From an uncultured Flaviramulus sp. (GTDB lineage: Bacteria; Bacteroidota; Bacteroidia; Flavobacteriales; Flavobacteriaceae), in the NCBI GenBank assembly GCA_947495125.1, contig CANLXL010000011.1, positions 96,385 through 160,384 of the forward strand: DNA of 64,000 nt, read 5' to 3'. The notes under the pieces are model-generated. The model saw only the letters and a list, made by a program, of their open reading frames with translations. It did not search any database and was not told the DNA's origin. A program made the translations under genes and the position numbers. This document shows, piece by piece, positions 1 through 8,506 of this stretch. Every line of letters starts with the position of its first letter. The stretch's first letter is position 1.

Positions 1-191
1 GGTCGAAATTCGGGGTATTATGTGTAGATATGGAAACTGCAGGGTTATATACCATAGCCGCAAAACACGATGTTAAAGCCTTGACGATACTCACCATTTC
101 AGACTCTTTGGTTACCGGAGAGCGCACCAGTAGTGCCGAAAGGGAAACCACATTCGGAGATATGATCGAAATAGCCTTAGCATTGGTTTAA
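1..191 (+). CDS. deoD: DeoD-type purine-nucleoside phosphorylase, 3' end only
   Basis: The gene enters from the left edge; the reading frame runs from base 3 to a TAA at 189-191 and gives the last 62 residues. The visible tail contains DMETAG followed by [10 protein letters not shown] and [17 protein letters not shown]. This matches the C-terminal part of hexameric DeoD phosphorylases, where the ME(T/A)AG segment contacts the ribose and the SD aspartate acts on the purine base. The family cleaves purine (deoxy)nucleosides with phosphate in the cytoplasm. The next gene starts 5 bp after the stop, so the two are probably cotranscribed. The start lies outside the window. Confidence 0.88.
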   Translation, partial: SKFGVLCVDMETAGLYTIAAKHDVKALTILTISDSLVTGERTSSAERETTFGDMIEIALALV

Positions 192-196
192 TTTTT

Positions 197-736
197 ATGA
201 TCTCCGTTTCTTCCAAAATACAATTAAAGGCAATTACCGGCGATGATCAAAATGAGTTAATGAGGATAATGCATCAGATTTACCCACCCGAATACAAGCA
301 TCTTTGGATTAATGAAGATTGTAACTGGTATCTGGAGCATTGTTTTTCAAAGGAAAATCTGGACGCCGAGTTAAGAGAAAAGAACGCTGTTTACTACTTT
401 GTTTTTTATAATTCCGAGCGTATTGGTATTCTCCGTTTAATATATAACACGAGTATTCACGTATCGGATAAAAAAATTGCTACTTTTATACACAGAATTT
501 ATCTTAGCAGGACTGCTCAGGGTAAAGGCATAGCAAAGCAGCTTTTCGGTTGGCTAACCGAGCAGGCTAGGCACAGAGGAAATAGCATACTTTGGTTGAA
601 AGCCATGGATACGCAATCTCAGGCCCTTAGGTTTTACGAAAAAGAAGGTTATCAGCTTATCGATACCTTACGTTTGAATTTCGAGCGGATTCATCCGGAA
701 TTAAGAGGCATGGTAATTATGAAAAAATCAATCTAA
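197..736 (+). CDS. GNAT family N-acetyltransferase
   Basis: A 179-residue single-domain protein. Residues 100-120 carry the acetyl-CoA pyrophosphate-binding signature of the GNAT fold (QGKGIA at 108-113 in the Q/R-x-x-G-x-G/A motif). The later segment with ALRFYEKEGY is the usual beta4-alpha4 end of GNAT enzymes. The family moves an acetyl group from acetyl-CoA to an amine; the substrate cannot be read from the sequence. It starts 5 bp after deoD and the next gene starts 11 bp after it, so it sits inside a short plus-strand operon. A role with purine salvage is not implied by the domain itself. Confidence 0.85.
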   Translation: MISVSSKIQLKAITGDDQNELMRIMHQIYPPEYKHLWINEDCNWYLEHCFSKENLDAELREKNAVYYFVFYNSERIGILRLIYNTSIHVSDKKIATFIHRIYLSRTAQGKGIAKQLFGWLTEQARHRGNSILWLKAMDTQSQALRFYEKEGYQLIDTLRLNFERIHPELRGMVIMKKSI

Positions 737-747
737 AACATAAATAT

Positions 748-1254
748 ATGAAGCATCTCATTGTTCTATTCATATTCCTGTTAACAGCTAACTCATTTTC
801 ACAGATTGAACAGGAGTCTTCAACCTCTACTTTTTATTTTATGCGCCATGCTGAAAAAGACAGAACAGACAAAACCAATAGAGATCCGCATTTGACAACC
901 GAGGGAAAATTACGAGCTCAACGATGGAGTGCTATATTAAAACACATAAAGTTCGATGCTGTTTATTCCACAAATTATAACAGAACCAAAGAAACAGCTT
1001 TGCCAACTGCAACAAACAACAACCTGAAGCTAACACTATACCATCCTGGAAAAATAAACGGTCAGGATTTCATGGTTTCAAATAAAGGAAAAACTATATT
1101 GATCGTCGGTCACAGCAACACCACCCCGGATTTTGTTAATGCTATTTTAGGTAAAAAGAAATATAAACTTATCGATGATCATAACAATGGTAACTTATAC
1201 ATCGTAACCATTATTAACGGCAAAATTAGCGATCAGGTACTCACTATCAATTGA
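748..1254 (+). CDS. Secreted histidine phosphatase (phosphoglycerate mutase/SixA-like)
   Basis: A 168-residue protein with an N-terminal signal peptide (hydrophobic residues 4-18, then SQ). The catalytic RHAE motif of the histidine phosphatase superfamily is at residues 33-36, with H34 as the phospho-accepting histidine. The second catalytic histidine fits H122 in VGHSN. The protein is short for the family and resembles SixA-type phosphatases, here predicted to be periplasmic. It follows the GNAT gene by 11 bp. Its 3' end overlaps the convergent DUF6503 gene by 8 bp, so no separate terminator fits between them. Substrate unknown. Confidence 0.82.
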   Translation: MKHLIVLFIFLLTANSFSQIEQESSTSTFYFMRHAEKDRTDKTNRDPHLTTEGKLRAQRWSAILKHIKFDAVYSTNYNRTKETALPTATNNNLKLTLYHPGKINGQDFMVSNKGKTILIVGHSNTTPDFVNAILGKKKYKLIDDHNNGNLYIVTIINGKISDQVLTIN

Positions 1255-1990
1255 CGGATATATTTTCCAGTTCAATTTTTGAAAGTAATTGTAGTCCATC
1301 ATTTTCGAACAAAACATCTAAGTTTTCCAAAGCCGCGGAAAGGTCTTTTGGTTTAAAATTATTGTAGTCTACAAAGCGAATTCCATTTATAAAACGTTCG
1401 TTAAAGGCTTCCCGGAAACGCAATCCGAACTCACCATCATCTTCCAGATATGAATACGCCAAATAATCTGTTTTAAATGTATTCGCATTTATCCAATAGG
1501 TGAATACATCTTCAAAATCGTCACCTCCCCCATTTTGGTTAAAGGTCACTTTAATTTTATGATACGGCTGCGCGTTAATAGATACTTCATTCAAATAGGT
1601 TTTATTTACGGCGGCATCGTTTAATCCGTATGGTAATACCGAAAAATAATGCACAGAATTCACAGATCTGGCATACTTTGGAGCCATGGTATCGCTTACC
1701 TTAATAGGGCTGTCGTTTTTATACCTTTGAAATCCGTCATTGGACAAAACATCTCTAATGATATCCAGAGAATCTTTAAACTGTCGTTCTAATTGAAATA
1801 CACCATGATTGCGGATAGCCTTGTAGTGCCAATTTCTAAAATCGAAAGCTATGCTCGCTTTTTCAATGGTCTCTCCGCCTGAAACTGCGATAGCTCGATC
1901 CACTATAGTTTGAGCGTCCAAAGCCTTTGGTTGCTTGCATCCTCCTTGAAGCAGCGTGATTATGGTGATGGCAAAAAAAGATTTATACAT
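1247..1990 (-). CDS. DUF6503-like lipoprotein
   Basis: About 247 residues from the ATG at 1990. This start puts a lipoprotein signal (MYKSFFAITIITLLQGGC) at the N-terminus with the lipidated cysteine in LQGGC; an in-frame extension to 2026 would bury the signal peptide and is less likely. After the signal comes AQTIVDRAIAVSGGE, then a beta-rich body with many aromatic residues, resembling the DUF6503 family of Bacteroidota lipoproteins. No enzymatic motif is visible. It is transcribed toward and overlaps the histidine phosphatase gene. It may be read together with the 5-oxoprolinase operon upstream (65-bp gap), but its function is unknown. Confidence 0.7.
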   Translation of the reverse strand: MYKSFFAITIITLLQGGCKQPKALDAQTIVDRAIAVSGGETIEKASIAFDFRNWHYKAIRNHGVFQLERQFKDSLDIIRDVLSNDGFQRYKNDSPIKVSDTMAPKYARSVNSVHYFSVLPYGLNDAAVNKTYLNEVSINAQPYHKIKVTFNQNGGGDDFEDVFTYWINANTFKTDYLAYSYLEDDGEFGLRFREAFNERFINGIRFVDYNNFKPKDLSAALENLDVLFENDGLQLLSKIELENISVN

Positions 1991-2055
1991 CGATTTGTTT
2001 TTTGGGTATGTCGCAAAGCTATGCAATACTTACGCTTATTTATTATAAAATTTTC

Positions 2056-2901
2056 TTAATAATTTACCAACTTAAACGCTATATTCTGCCCTGTAAACTT
2101 TTGAGCTAAACTGTTAATTGAAGTTTCTTTTAGCTGAAGGATTCTCGGGTAACCTCCTGTAGTCTGACAATCCCGCATTAAAACAATAAGACTTCCTGAA
2201 GGCGTCAACTGTACCGTTCCGGGCATAACGGGTGAGGTAATAATTGGTTCCAAACTATTTTTTAAAGGCTGTTCCAACTGGTATGCCATTCTACTGTTAT
2301 CTTTAGAAATCGTAAAACTTGTGGACTTTAGTTTTTTAATTTCTGAAACGGAAAGCTTATTGAATTCAGGACCTTTATAGACTTCAATATATTCGGATGT
2401 CATATAGTCGGAATGCGTTCTTACTGAAGCATGGGCATCGAATATCGAAGCATTTGGGATGAGTAACTCATCAGGTTTAGCCAATCTAAAGCGATCGGTT
2501 ACCCCCTTATACATGCTTCGGCTATTCATGATCATTTTAGTATTGATGCCACCCGAAACCGCTAAATAGCATCGAAAACCGGATTTCAATGTTCCAAAAG
2601 ACAGGATATCGCCTGCATGGACTGCCATACTTTTGTTTAAAGGGATTTCAATGGCATTCAACTGTGGCCTCATATCCGCTCCGGAAATACAGATATTTGT
2701 TGCACATAAAAATTCCAGAGTAGCCCCGGTCATCGTCATTTCAATAACAGCAGATGCCTTAGTGTTTCCTAATAACTGATTGGATAAGGTTGCGGCGTAC
2801 CGATCCATAACTCCCGAATACGGAACACCAAACTGTTGGTAACCGAATCGTCCCAAATCCTGAATGGTCGAATAAAAGCCCGGATGGATCACCTTAATCA
2901 T
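2056..2901 (-). CDS. pxpC: 5-oxoprolinase subunit C (biotin-dependent carboxyltransferase-like, PxpC/KipA)
   Basis: A 281-residue cytoplasmic protein. The N-terminus (IKVIHPGFYSTIQDLGRFG, then GVPYSGVMD) is the classic start of the PxpC/KipA/urea amidolyase C-terminal family, and TTGGYPRI near the end is the matching C-terminal signature. PxpA, PxpB and PxpC together hydrolyse 5-oxoproline to glutamate with ATP; PxpB and PxpC are thought to phosphorylate the substrate. I chose the ATG at 2901 over a TTG at 2904. This start overlaps the end of pxpB by 8 bp, so the two are translationally coupled. It is the last gene of the operon. Confidence 0.9.
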   Translation of the reverse strand: MIKVIHPGFYSTIQDLGRFGYQQFGVPYSGVMDRYAATLSNQLLGNTKASAVIEMTMTGATLEFLCATNICISGADMRPQLNAIEIPLNKSMAVHAGDILSFGTLKSGFRCYLAVSGGINTKMIMNSRSMYKGVTDRFRLAKPDELLIPNASIFDAHASVRTHSDYMTSEYIEVYKGPEFNKLSVSEIKKLKSTSFTISKDNSRMAYQLEQPLKNSLEPIITSPVMPGTVQLTPSGSLIVLMRDCQTTGGYPRILQLKETSINSLAQKFTGQNIAFKLVNY

Positions 2902-3625
2902 CAATCACCTCGCTTTCTATTTGGTACACTCCAGCCTTTACCAATGTTTTTATATCTTGATGGGCTTTTAAAGAAACGGGGTAAAAGGTAACCGTATCTC
3001 CGGGTTTAGCGAAACATGGGCTGCTTTTGGATGGATCAAAAAAGGAAATCGGTGTATTCCCAATAATATGCCATCCACCTGGACTTTCACCGGGATAAAC
3101 ACCTGTTTGCTTTCCGCCTATGGCTACAGCTCCTTTTTCAATTTGTAATCGGGGCGTTTCTTTTCTTGGTATATGAAGGGATTCATCTAAACCACCCAAG
3201 TATAAGAAGCCCGGTAAAAATCCAATGAAGTATACTGTATAACTAGTTTCTGAATGTCGTTTGATAATATCATCTACCGACATGTTTTTTTCCAATGCCA
3301 TGACTTCCAAATCGACACCAAACGCCATATCGTAACATACCGGAATGCGCCATTTATGGAAAACAGATTTGATCGGTTCGTGCTTTTGATTACGGATGGT
3401 TTTAAGTGCTTTTACTGCAATTTTAAAATCAAAATTAAGTTCATCATAACTTACTAATAACGAAGTGTATCCAGAGGTTATATTAATTATTGATTTAATA
3501 TTATCATGTACTATATTATCCCTAAAAAATAGGACATCCATCAATATATCTCTATTGATTATGGCAGGCCATTCAATTAAGACGGCGTGCTCACCATAGG
3601 GTTTGTATGTCAGATCAAAAGCCAT
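2894..3625 (-). CDS. pxpB: 5-oxoprolinase subunit B (PxpB/KipI)
   Basis: A 243-residue protein. The order of motifs matches PxpB/KipI: FIGFLPGFLYLGGL, then RKETPRLQIEKGAVAIGGKQTGVYP, then GGWHIIGNTP. In Bacillus KipI these proteins were first seen as kinase inhibitors, but in the 5-oxoprolinase complex they are the partner of PxpC. The ATG at 3625 is preferred to the TTG at 3628 as the start. Only 6 bp separate it from pxpA and it overlaps pxpC by 8 bp, so the three subunits are made from one transcript. The gene order here is A-B-C. Confidence 0.9.
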   Translation of the reverse strand: MAFDLTYKPYGEHAVLIEWPAIINRDILMDVLFFRDNIVHDNIKSIINITSGYTSLLVSYDELNFDFKIAVKALKTIRNQKHEPIKSVFHKWRIPVCYDMAFGVDLEVMALEKNMSVDDIIKRHSETSYTVYFIGFLPGFLYLGGLDESLHIPRKETPRLQIEKGAVAIGGKQTGVYPGESPGGWHIIGNTPISFFDPSKSSPCFAKPGDTVTFYPVSLKAHQDIKTLVKAGVYQIESEVIDD

Positions 3626-3631
3626 CAATTA

Positions 3632-4372
3632 TTACGCGATAGTCACCCCTTTGTCTTTCAAACGGGTACTCAAATCTTTTATTAAATGAACGGCTTCAGT
3701 ATTATCTCCATGAACGCAAAAGGTGTCTGCATGAATATGTTTTTCCACACCGGTAACGGTTTTTACCTTTTGAGTGTGATACATTCTATAAACGTGGTCG
3801 AATAAGATGTCACTATCCGTTATCAAGGCATGGTCCTTATTTCTGGACACCAGAGTGAGATCTTCGTTATAGTTACGATCTGCAAACGCTTCATATTTTA
3901 TAGCGATATTATTTTCTTTGGCAATTTCAGCAATTACCGAATTATAAGGTACGTAGAGTTTAATGGGAAGTGCCATGCTCTTTATAACTTCAATAATAAT
4001 GTTGGCAATTTTTCGATCAATAGCAGCTAAATTATACAATGCGCCGTGCGGTTTAATATGATATAACCTGGCGTGCTCTTCTTTGAGGACGACCAGTAAA
4101 TCTCTAACTTGCTTTTTAATGGACTTATAAAGCACAATAGCGGGCAATTCTATAGGAACTCTTCCAAAATTCTCCCTATCGGGAAACGCAGGGTGTGCAC
4201 CAATTTTAACATCATATTGCTTGGCCAATTTAATAATGGAACGCATGGTGTCTATATCCCCTGCATGTCCGCCACAGGCAATATTACAGCTTGAAATATA
4301 AGGCATTAATTCAGATTCATTACCAACGCCTTCACCCATATCCACATTGATATTAATCTTATGATCTCGCAC
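3632..4372 (-). CDS. pxpA: 5-oxoprolinase subunit A (LamB/YcsF family)
   Basis: A 246-residue LamB/YcsF protein. The N-terminus ININVDMGEGVGNE and the segments SCNIACGGHAGD, IGAHPAFPDRENFGR, HIKPHGALYN and CVHGDN carry the histidine- and aspartate-rich active-site motifs of the family. PxpA performs the hydrolytic step of ATP-dependent 5-oxoproline opening. The start is a GTG at 4372. Its G overlaps the last base of the TAG stop of the upstream transporter gene, which supports this start and indicates coupling. Family length is usually 245-255 residues, so the protein is complete. Confidence 0.92.
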   Translation of the reverse strand: MRDHKININVDMGEGVGNESELMPYISSCNIACGGHAGDIDTMRSIIKLAKQYDVKIGAHPAFPDRENFGRVPIELPAIVLYKSIKKQVRDLLVVLKEEHARLYHIKPHGALYNLAAIDRKIANIIIEVIKSMALPIKLYVPYNSVIAEIAKENNIAIKYEAFADRNYNEDLTLVSRNKDHALITDSDILFDHVYRMYHTQKVKTVTGVEKHIHADTFCVHGDNTEAVHLIKDLSTRLKDKGVTIA

Positions 4373-5604
4373 TAGAACAGGTTTAAATGAAATACTTTAT
4401 TTAACGTTGCTACCGATAGTAAGATACTAATTCCTAAAATAAGAAAGCCAAAAATGTTTTGTTTTATGGTATTGCTATACGTTCCTAAAATGGCTGACTT
4501 ATTCATAATCCAAATTAAAAACCCGGCGATAACGGGTAATAGCACCCCGTTGGCCACTTGTGCAAATTGGATGATCTCTATGGATTTTAGTCCGGACGAG
4601 GATGATATGACTCCAATAGCCAAAATAAACATCCAAACGGCCCTGAATTTTTTAGATTGCATATTGGCATTCCAGACTAAGCAACCACTGGCCACATAAG
4701 CGGCTGCGAGTGGCGCTGTGATGGCACTGGTGATTCCCGCTGCAAATAATCCAATGGCTAAAAAGTACTTAGCAAAACTACCGAATAAGGGCTCCAGGCC
4801 TTTAGCCAGATCGGCAGCATTATTAATATCTTGTGTTTGAATGGATGCCGCCGAAATGATAATACACATTGACACCAAACCTCCCAAGACTACAGCAATG
4901 ATCGTATCCTTTCTCGCATATTTTAGGTCTTCTTTAGCCTGCCATTTTTCTTTGACTAGGGCCGCATGTAAAAACAGATTATAAGGCACCACCGTGGTTC
5001 CAATAAGTCCGATAATGGTTAACATGCTGTCCATTGGAAATTTTGGAATGAACGCTCCTTTTATAATTTCAGAAATATCGGGTTTTGTAATGATCGCGGT
5101 TATTAAAAAAGCGATGCTCATTAATATGACCAGCGATACCAATACCCGTTCCAATACTTTATAGTTGCCTATAAACAGTAAAACGAATGCGACAATACCA
5201 ATAATGATGCTTAAGGCATTAATGCTAAATGCACCAATGGTGATATTCGGATTTCCAACAATCGTCTCAAGCCCTAAAACCCCACCACTAATGTTTCCGG
5301 CTTCATAGGCCGCATTCCCAATAACGATGGCTGATAAGACTAGTATGATCGCCAAAGTCTTCAATACCGGGTTTTTAATTTCACTACGAATAATTTCAGA
5401 TAGTCCCTTTTGAGAAATAATCCCCAGACGTGCGGCCATTTCCTGAAGTACAACCGTGGCAATTATGGATAATAACATCGCCCAGAGTAAGGCATAGCCA
5501 AAGCCAACTCCTGCCAATGTGCATAAGGTGACCGTTCCCGGACCAATAAAAGCGGCCGCCACTAAAGGCCCCGGGCCGATATTTTTTAACCAATTCCTGA
5601 TCAT
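4372..5604 (-). CDS. Nramp-fold membrane transporter of the 5-oxoprolinase operon, lacking the metal-site motifs
   Basis: A 410-residue integral membrane protein with about 11 hydrophobic segments and Nramp-type features. The TM1 region reads GPGT (residues 21-24) where metal-transporting Nramps have DPGN. The TM6 region reads VVPYNLFLHA (around 205-214) where they have MPHN. The aspartate, methionine and histidine associated with Mn/Fe transport are therefore absent. Start: ATG at 5604 in an ATGA overlap with the upstream gene's TGA. Relatives such as Bacillus YcsG sit in the same kind of operon. From position it may import 5-oxoproline or a related compound; this is inference. Automated naming as a metal transporter would probably be wrong. 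Confidence 0.85.
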   Translation of the reverse strand: MIRNWLKNIGPGPLVAAAFIGPGTVTLCTLAGVGFGYALLWAMLLSIIATVVLQEMAARLGIISQKGLSEIIRSEIKNPVLKTLAIILVLSAIVIGNAAYEAGNISGGVLGLETIVGNPNITIGAFSINALSIIIGIVAFVLLFIGNYKVLERVLVSLVILMSIAFLITAIITKPDISEIIKGAFIPKFPMDSMLTIIGLIGTTVVPYNLFLHAALVKEKWQAKEDLKYARKDTIIAVVLGGLVSMCIIISAASIQTQDINNAADLAKGLEPLFGSFAKYFLAIGLFAAGITSAITAPLAAAYVASGCLVWNANMQSKKFRAVWMFILAIGVISSSSGLKSIEIIQFAQVANGVLLPVIAGFLIWIMNKSAILGTYSNTIKQNIFGFLILGISILLSVATLNKVFHLNLF

Positions 5605-6710
5605 TCCGAAACGGAATTTAATGCATAGATAGCGAAGCTTCCTAACCAATGCCCGCCTTCGTAGCTATCTCCAAAAATACTGGGTAAGGAATAGTTGATA
5701 TGATGATTGGCCACATTACTAAGATGCGCATATTCCGGGAGATCTTCAGCAATCTTATTTAAACTCCAGGCTCTAGAGAAATTGACCCCGTCTAAATGTA
5801 CCAGATGCCCGTCGTTTCTATCGGAAACCTTCCCGGTTTCAATATTAAAGCTTGTGTCGCTAAGCTGTGGCAGAAATTCTTGCAACCAGATTTTATATTC
5901 CGCTAATGGTAATACCCGTTTCATTAAGGCAGCTTCTTCCAGACATGGTGATAAAAAATCGCTACCACTGGGTTCCCAGCTTATCGGGCAAACTTTATCG
6001 TTCATATAAAAGTCCTTGGCTCTTTGTTCTATAACGGATTTTAGGGATGAGCTATTTAGAGTTTTTGCATAATCGTATGCAAAAGACAGTCCGAATGCGG
6101 TATTGGTATGCGTTCCCACGCGCTGTGGATAATTTAATTTCGGCAGGAATGCGATATATTTTTGAACTATGAGATCGGTTAAGGGTTGTAGGTTAGCCTC
6201 TAGTGTTCTGGCCGTATCATCATCCCAGGTATGAAGTTCTTCTGCCAGTTTTAGTAACCAAGCCCAGCCGTAAGTACGCTCATAGGATTTGTTGTGTTTT
6301 CTATGAAAATAAGCGACCTCAGCTTCAATCTTTTCTTTGGAGATATTATGTAGTAACTTTTGTTTGATGCCCTCGGCATCATCAAGATTCGGGAAAGATT
6401 TTAACAGGCGTACTAAACTCCAATGCCCATGTACCGAGGAGTGCCAGTCGAAACAACCATAAAAAGCGGGATGTAAGACTTTCGGCGATTTTAGGTCTTC
6501 ATCTCCACCCAAAGTTTGGGATAACTTATTGGGGTATTCCGTATTGATACAATGCAAGGGCAATTCTGCCAAAGCATGGGCCTGCTCTAAATTAAGTACA
6601 GGAGTTTTGGCGATGTCGATGGGTTTACTAATTACGGGCTCTTGCTTCTTTTTGGATGTGTTACAACCTAAAAGGGCTAACACCAATACAATACTTAAGA
6701 CGGGCTTCAT
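5601..6710 (-). CDS. DUF2891 family lipoprotein
   Basis: A 369-residue protein with a lipoprotein signal (MKPVLSIVLVLALLGC, lipidated C16). The body has the conserved features of DUF2891: HPAFYGCFDWHSSVHGHW near residues 80-98, SYERTYGWAWLLKL in the middle, and CPISWEPSGSDFLSPCLEEA further on. The many conserved W, H, D and E residues suggest an (alpha/alpha)-barrel-type fold, but no reaction is established for the family as far as I know. It is the first gene of the operon with the transporter and pxpABC (4-bp ATGA overlap downstream). That makes a role in handling pyroglutamyl or amino-acid derivatives in the envelope possible, though unproven. Confidence 0.85.
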   Translation of the reverse strand: MKPVLSIVLVLALLGCNTSKKKQEPVISKPIDIAKTPVLNLEQAHALAELPLHCINTEYPNKLSQTLGGDEDLKSPKVLHPAFYGCFDWHSSVHGHWSLVRLLKSFPNLDDAEGIKQKLLHNISKEKIEAEVAYFHRKHNKSYERTYGWAWLLKLAEELHTWDDDTARTLEANLQPLTDLIVQKYIAFLPKLNYPQRVGTHTNTAFGLSFAYDYAKTLNSSSLKSVIEQRAKDFYMNDKVCPISWEPSGSDFLSPCLEEAALMKRVLPLAEYKIWLQEFLPQLSDTSFNIETGKVSDRNDGHLVHLDGVNFSRAWSLNKIAEDLPEYAHLSNVANHHINYSLPSIFGDSYEGGHWLGSFAIYALNSVSE

Positions 6711-6946
6711 TGATCTTGTTGATTTGATTAGTTGTTCTTTTATTATATGTCGTTATAAAAGTAAGAAACCCCTATTGATTTGGTTTTATGTTTTAGGAAA
6801 TTTTTTGGAATGGAATGCAATCTCGCGTCAAAAGGGAAACAACCCTAAGTTTTAGTAAAACAAATATAATAAAACACCACATATATGTGTGGAGAATTCT
6901 AATTCCATTGGTCTAATTTAGTTTCATAAAATTCAATAGCAAAAAT
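6711..6946. other. Divergent intergenic region
   Basis: Very AT-rich DNA of 236 bp between the divergently transcribed DUF2891 operon and the 93-residue hypothetical gene. It must hold both promoters. On the minus strand a TACTTTTA at 6756-6763 resembles a Bacteroidota -7 box (TAnnTTTG) for the DUF2891 operon, but no convincing -33 element is visible. No coding sequence is seen. Confidence 0.35.
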
Positions 6947-7228
6947 ATGAAACCCAAAGAATTCAAATCCAAACACCTACAAACCATTCAAACAGATAAT
7001 AGTACCAGCCAAAGCTATATCAGAATCCCTATTTCAGACCTCAACGAACTCCTTTATATGCAAGAATCTTTATTAGAAGGGATTCAGTTATTATCTCAAT
7101 TGGAACAAAGGCATTATAAAAGCGAACAAATGCAAAGCATGATATACTGGCTTTCTAAAATCATTCTGGTCTCTTATCCAAGTGCAGAATTGAATGGATT
7201 GTCGGAGTGGCTTTCCGAAGCAGAATAA
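6947..7228 (+). CDS. Small hypothetical protein (93 aa)
   Basis: A 93-residue soluble protein that I do not recognise. The first third is polar and likely disordered (K, T, S and Q rich). Residues 25-90 are predominantly helical, with an acidic, leucine-rich pattern (NELLYMQESLLEGIQLL) and an acidic tail. No signal peptide or membrane segment. It is a single-gene transcription unit between divergent DUF2891 and the convergent phosphatase, with a perfect hairpin 6 bp after the stop. The clear ATG, uninterrupted frame and terminator support it being real. Confidence 0.6.
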   Translation: MKPKEFKSKHLQTIQTDNSTSQSYIRIPISDLNELLYMQESLLEGIQLLSQLEQRHYKSEQMQSMIYWLSKIILVSYPSAELNGLSEWLSEAE

Positions 7229-7233
7229 AGCCA

Positions 7234-7261
7234 TCCCTTCAATACCGGAATATTGAAGGGA
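7234..7261. terminator. Hairpin terminator between convergent genes
   Basis: Perfect 11-bp inverted repeat, TCCCTTCAATA and TATTGAAGGGA, around a 6-base loop (CCGGAA). It lies 6 bp after the stop of the small hypothetical gene and 9 bp from the end of the convergent phosphatase gene, so it can serve both. There is no long T run on the plus side; the minus side continues into T-rich sequence. Confidence 0.7.
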
Positions 7262-7270
7262 CAGTAGAAT

Positions 7271-7579
7271 TTATTTTAATACCACATCCATAGGTGCCCC
7301 CATCTTCACACCTTCCGTATTAATATCCAGCAGTTTTCCTACGGTGGCCGCAATTTGATTGCTATATAACTGGTGGTCTTCTTTAGATTCTCCTAAAGCT
7401 TTGATCTGACTTCCCAATCCAGCCATCCATACCTGATCACAATCATCAATGGTATTATTATGATGTTGCCAGGTTTCCAAAGGTTCTGTACCACGACCAT
7501 GATCGGTCGTAATTAGAATGGTGGTTTTACCTTTATAGAAATCATCAGATTGGCAATAATCCCAAAGTTCTTTAATCAT
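7271..7579 (-). pseudogene. C-terminal part of frameshifted alkaline-phosphatase-superfamily protein
   Basis: A 102-residue frame holding the C-terminal third of the protein whose N-terminal part is encoded at 7576-8400. It contains TTDHGRG, the metal-binding DH(G) motif of the alkaline phosphatase/phosphodiesterase superfamily, and a normal C-terminus. It begins with ATG in the ATGA that also ends the upstream frame. A one-base loss near 7582-7587 would explain the split: adding a base restores continuous reading from NTT into MIKELW. If translated alone this piece lacks the nucleophile, so the activity depends on the frame being restored. Confidence 0.7.
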
Positions 7580-8400
7580 AGCGTGGTATTCCTTGCTGAT
7601 AGGATATAGTGTGTATAATCTCCATCATGAGCAAAATCATCGGTTTCACCATAGGAGATATAAACAAGCTTGGGCCGTTTACGTTTTATATATTCCAAAG
7701 CATAGTTATGCGTAAAAACATCCTGTCTTACCGAACCCCAGATTTTAACCGCCTGCGTTTGCAAATGATTGAGCTGGCGTTCGGCATCCGAAATATCATC
7801 ACCCGGTGCCGGGTTATAACCATCATTTACCGGAACACCACTGCGTTCTTCATTGACAATATATTTAAACCGATCCCAGCTTCCAAAGGCAGCCACTCGC
7901 CCTTTATAAGCCTGTTTATGGGCTAACTCTAAAATGGTTTTATTCGGGTTGTTTATTTTATCGTTAGAGTCTATACGAACGTCATCTGCATTTCCAGAAA
8001 GGATTTCGTTATATCCGGGGTATGAAAACCAATGTGAGTTGGTCAAGTTAACTTTAGAGCCCAGATTTCGGTTTCCGAAAATAAAACCTGATTCGGCTAT
8101 GGTCGTCCACATAAACGGCATCAATTTTTCACGACGTTCGGTAGCACTCGAATCCCCAAAAACAGATTCTAAATGATCCTGACCTTTGGTATACGTATCA
8201 TTATAAAGTAATAAAGAATCGATACCTGCAAATACCTCCTGCCATCTTAAGCCATCTAAAGTAATAAGTATTACTTTTTCGGAATTGTCGACAACGGAGG
8301 TTTCCGATTTCGTTTTGGTAGGTTGTGGTTGCTTGCAGGCCAGCGCAAACATAACCAGTAACAGAGTCATGCTAAAATTGTTTTTCAGTTTTAAATACAT
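7576..8400 (-). pseudogene. N-terminal part of frameshifted alkaline-phosphatase-superfamily lipoprotein
   Basis: A 274-residue frame starting with a lipoprotein signal (MTLLLVMFALAC, Cys22 from the first Met). The nucleophile motif is ITLDGLRWQEVF at about residues 45-57, where D49 binds metal and T47 is a candidate nucleophile position. YISYGETDDFAHDGDYTHY carries more metal ligands (D, H). The family cleaves phosphate mono- or diesters. The frame ends abruptly after ARNTTL where relatives would continue into the DHGRG-containing part found in the next frame. The gene lies 106 bp downstream of susD behind a strong hairpin, so it may have reduced or separate expression. A sequencing error remains possible. 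Confidence 0.72.
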
Positions 8401-8424
8401 CGAAATAGGTGTTTATAGTATCAG

Positions 8425-8456
8425 AAAACCATAGGATTATGAACCCTATGGTTTTT
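8425..8456 (-). terminator. Hairpin between susD and the phosphatase gene
   Basis: Perfect 11-bp inverted repeat AAAACCATAGG / CCTATGGTTTT with a 9-base loop. It is flanked by A and T runs, so it can act as a rho-independent terminator on either strand. It follows the SusD gene by about 50 bp and precedes the phosphatase start by about 25 bp. It could terminate or attenuate transcription coming from the susCD genes. Confidence 0.7.
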
Positions 8457-8506
8457 AAATATAGTATTAATTGATTTTATCGTCATATCGCTTTTTGCGA
8501 AGCGCA

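Noticed and set aside
4372..5604. Naming the Nramp-like protein as a manganese transporter (MntH)
   Set aside because: The key metal-binding motifs DPGN and MPHN are replaced, and the operon context is 5-oxoproline metabolism.
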